From positions 1 to 8,132 of the forward strand of contig CAYURR010000135.1 in the NCBI GenBank assembly GCA_964446745.1: a DNA stretch of 8,132 nt, given 5' to 3'. Shown one piece after another: positions 6,879 to 8,132 of the stretch (the stretch's first letter is position 1; every line of letters starts with the position of its first letter). This stretch comes from CAYURR01 sp964446745. GTDB lineage: Bacteria; Bacillota; Clostridia; Lachnospirales; WQUN01. The translations under genes and the position numbers were made by a program. The notes beneath the pieces were generated by a model that was given only the letters and a program-made list of their open reading frames with translations, was not told where the DNA came from and made no database searches.

Positions 6879-7181
6879 TTAGAATGCCCTTACATCGAAT
6901 GTAACTACATCCGAACGTTCGTTGTTGTTGTTTACCGCGAAGAAGTTAACGGAGTATACCCCGCCGCCACCGCCGTATGGTACGTCAAAGCGTGTCCTGT
7001 AAACCCCGTCCTCGCCTTTTCTGAGTGATTCGTAAAGACCTGCTGCCGGCACGGATACATATACGCTCTTAACTTCGTCGCTTGGGTTCAATACTTCAGC
7101 CGCGATGTTTACAACCTCGCCTGCTCTTACTTCCTTGGGCATGCCCTCTACCTTAACTGTTGCTGTGAACTTGTCAGCCAT
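6879..7181 (-). CDS. Orphan 100-residue beta-rich protein, possibly a single Ig-like domain
   Basis: I do not recognise this protein. The 100 residues have alternating hydrophobic strands throughout. The segment DGVYRTRFDVPY (58-69), then a run of five glycines (70-74), then VYSVNFFAV and VVTFDVRAF to the end, resemble the last strands of an immunoglobulin-like or macroglobulin-like sandwich. A run of four asparagines lies at 84-87. There is no signal peptide, membrane helix, cysteine or tryptophan, so a soluble cytoplasmic protein is expected. The ATG at 7179-7181 has a near-perfect AGGAGGTC site eight bases upstream, and its own terminator lies 22 bases past the stop. These features suggest a short, well-translated single-gene transcript. 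Such lone Ig-like domains are often binding or structural modules, but no function is assigned. Confidence 0.8.
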   Translation of the reverse strand: MADKFTATVKVEGMPKEVRAGEVVNIAAEVLNPSDEVKSVYVSVPAAGLYESLRKGEDGVYRTRFDVPYGGGGGVYSVNFFAVNNNNERSDVVTFDVRAF

Positions 7182-7214
7182 TTCTATGACCTCCTAAAAT
7201 TTATTTTACGGGTA

Positions 7215-7244
7215 TATAAAGCTAATACCGCTTACCGTAATCAA
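7215..7244 (-). promoter_or_regulatory. Possible promoter of the 100-residue protein gene
   Basis: On the minus strand, TTGATT (7239-7244) and TTTATA (7215-7220) are 18 bases apart, about 35-60 bases upstream of the ATG. The -10 is imperfect. An inverted repeat GGTAT (7211-7215) / ATACC (7225-7229) and a direct repeat TACCG (7226-7230 and 7233-7237) lie in the same stretch and could bind a regulator. Readthrough from the upstream methyltransferase gene, 94 bases away, is an alternative. Confidence 0.35.
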
Positions 7245-7275
7245 TTTTAAATATACGTTTCTGCCTGGGTTTTGT

Positions 7276-8046
7276 CTACGGCTGCTTCCTCGCCTTTATA
7301 ACTATCGACAACGGAAATTTCTTGGCCTTGCACGGCGTGTAATACTGCGATGAGAATTCGAAGTCCCTTTTTAGAGTTTCCCTATCGGTCTTTTCAACAA
7401 CGCGCTCAACAAAAAAGCCCTCGTCCGCCAGCGTGTTTATATAATCGGACAGCCGCCTATTGTACAGCGTCATCGGCTGACCGCCTTTGTCAAACGTAAA
7501 CGGCATATCCTCGTAGTATGAACCATCGAATATCAATTCCCCGTCGCGCGCCTCCACGCAATGCATAAACGGATGATCCCAACTGAATATATAACATCCA
7601 CCGTCTTTGAGATATTTATATGCATTTGCAACAGTTGCGCGTAGGTCCACCGTCCAGCCGATCGCGTAGATCGAATAGACCACATCAAAATACCCTTCGG
7701 GCAACTCACATGCATTTTCCATCGGCGATGCAATCAGGTTGTGATCAAATCCGCATTCGCTTAAATACCGGCCTGCGTTTTCAATCTGTCTCTCCGAGAT
7801 ATCCAGCCCCCATAATTCGTCAGCCCCGTTATCCGCACACCACTTTAGCGAATGCCCGCTACCACATCCGATGTCAAGCACCTTCTTACCTTTCAAATCC
7901 GGGAATAGACGCAGTTCATCCTCGGTAGGTATCAAACAGCCATACACGGGCAACGCAGTAGTCCCGAACCACTCGTCTGCGATTATATCCCAGCCCGTTT
8001 TGTTTTGGGCGAGTATAGTAGAAGCCGTGCTATGTATATTGTCCAC
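7276..8046 (-). CDS. Class I SAM-dependent methyltransferase, substrate unknown
   Basis: From GTG 8046 the protein has 256 residues and the Rossmann methyltransferase order. A leader NKTGWDIIADEWFGTTALPVYG (residues 15-36) precedes motif I VLDIGCGSGHSL (56-67), the acidic motif II ELWGLDIS (77-84), motif IV FDVVYSIYAIGW (120-131) and a post-motif block KYLKDGGCYIFSWDHP (144-159). This is the Methyltransf_11/25 type, which acts on small molecules, lipids or quinones; nothing here fixes the substrate. The frame extends upstream to an ATG at 8112, giving 278 residues, but that start has no ribosome binding site and a good promoter lies across it. GTG 8046 has GGAGGG (8054-8059) seven bases upstream. 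It differs in sequence type from the AviRa-like enzyme, and nothing ties it to the exporter. Confidence 0.88.
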   Translation of the reverse strand: MDNIHSTASTILAQNKTGWDIIADEWFGTTALPVYGCLIPTEDELRLFPDLKGKKVLDIGCGSGHSLKWCADNGADELWGLDISERQIENAGRYLSECGFDHNLIASPMENACELPEGYFDVVYSIYAIGWTVDLRATVANAYKYLKDGGCYIFSWDHPFMHCVEARDGELIFDGSYYEDMPFTFDKGGQPMTLYNRRLSDYINTLADEGFFVERVVEKTDRETLKRDFEFSSQYYTPCKAKKFPLSIVIKARKQP

Positions 8047-8096
8047 TCTGTATCCCTCCGTATCCTGCTGAATGTTTTGTATGATTTGTTCTTGCA

Positions 8097-8125
8097 ATTT
8101 TACCAAAAACATGTAATAATGTCTA
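8097..8125 (-). promoter_or_regulatory. Promoter of the SAM-dependent methyltransferase gene
   Basis: On the minus strand, TAGACA (8120-8125, 5 of 6 bases) and TAAAAT (8097-8102, 5 of 6 bases) are separated by 17 bases. TGG directly before the -10 adds an extended element. Transcription would begin near 8090, downstream of the ATG at 8112, so it supports the GTG start at 8046 with a leader of about 44 bases. Confidence 0.6.
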
Positions 8126-8132
8126 ACAACAA

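Noticed and set aside
7620..7928. Plus-strand frame of 102 codons opposite the SAM methyltransferase
   Set aside because: Low-complexity, Arg/Pro/Ser-rich translation antisense to the conserved SAM-binding motifs; no start signal.

Overview
The window looks like a chromosomal stretch from a Firmicute (Bacillota), probably a clostridial relative. The reasons are strong purine-rich ribosome binding sites, many GTG/TTG starts, near-consensus sigma-A type promoters, and the paired PadR regulator plus HAAS-domain membrane protein, a pairing typical of that phylum. The species cannot be told from the sequence. There are no RNA genes, insertion sequences, CRISPR arrays or long repeats, and no gap above 300 bases without a gene; the longest non-coding stretch is the control region at 5653-5836.

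Layout from left to right. Bases 3-302 (+) hold the C-terminal end of an unrecognised protein. Its stop lies two bases from the stop of a convergent gene at 305-1072 (-), which closely resembles AviRa, the 23S rRNA methyltransferase for avilamycin (orthosomycin) resistance. That gene is the last of a tightly packed minus-strand series. Read in transcription order the series is ABC ATPase (4948-5652), two-module FtsX/MacB-type permease (2573-4951), HlyD/MacA-type adaptor (1101-2564), then the AviRa-like methyltransferase. The gaps are an overlap, 8 bases and 28 bases, so one operon combining an exporter with ribosome protection is the natural reading.

Bases 5653-5836 form a divergent control region with one strong promoter facing each way. 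Rightward, it drives a PadR repressor gene (5837-6184) and an overlapping gene (6165-6806) for a membrane protein with a HAAS domain. The membrane part of that protein resembles a MotA proton channel stripped of its cytoplasmic loop. Four palindromic 10-mers, spaced 15/16/15 bases centre to centre, cover the padR promoter and leader and look like an operator array. A bidirectional terminator at 6805-6857 closes this unit.

To the right are two minus-strand genes: a 100-residue, beta-rich orphan protein with a strong ribosome binding site, and a class I SAM-dependent methyltransferase of unknown substrate. A promoter visible inside the longest reading frame of the latter, plus a good ribosome binding site, moves its likely start to the GTG at 8046.

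Working model (inference): PadR, tuned by the HAAS/MotA-like membrane protein, controls its own operon and perhaps the divergent exporter operon. The exporter would remove a toxic compound while the AviRa-like enzyme protects the 23S rRNA, giving a two-layer defence against a ribosome-targeting antibiotic.
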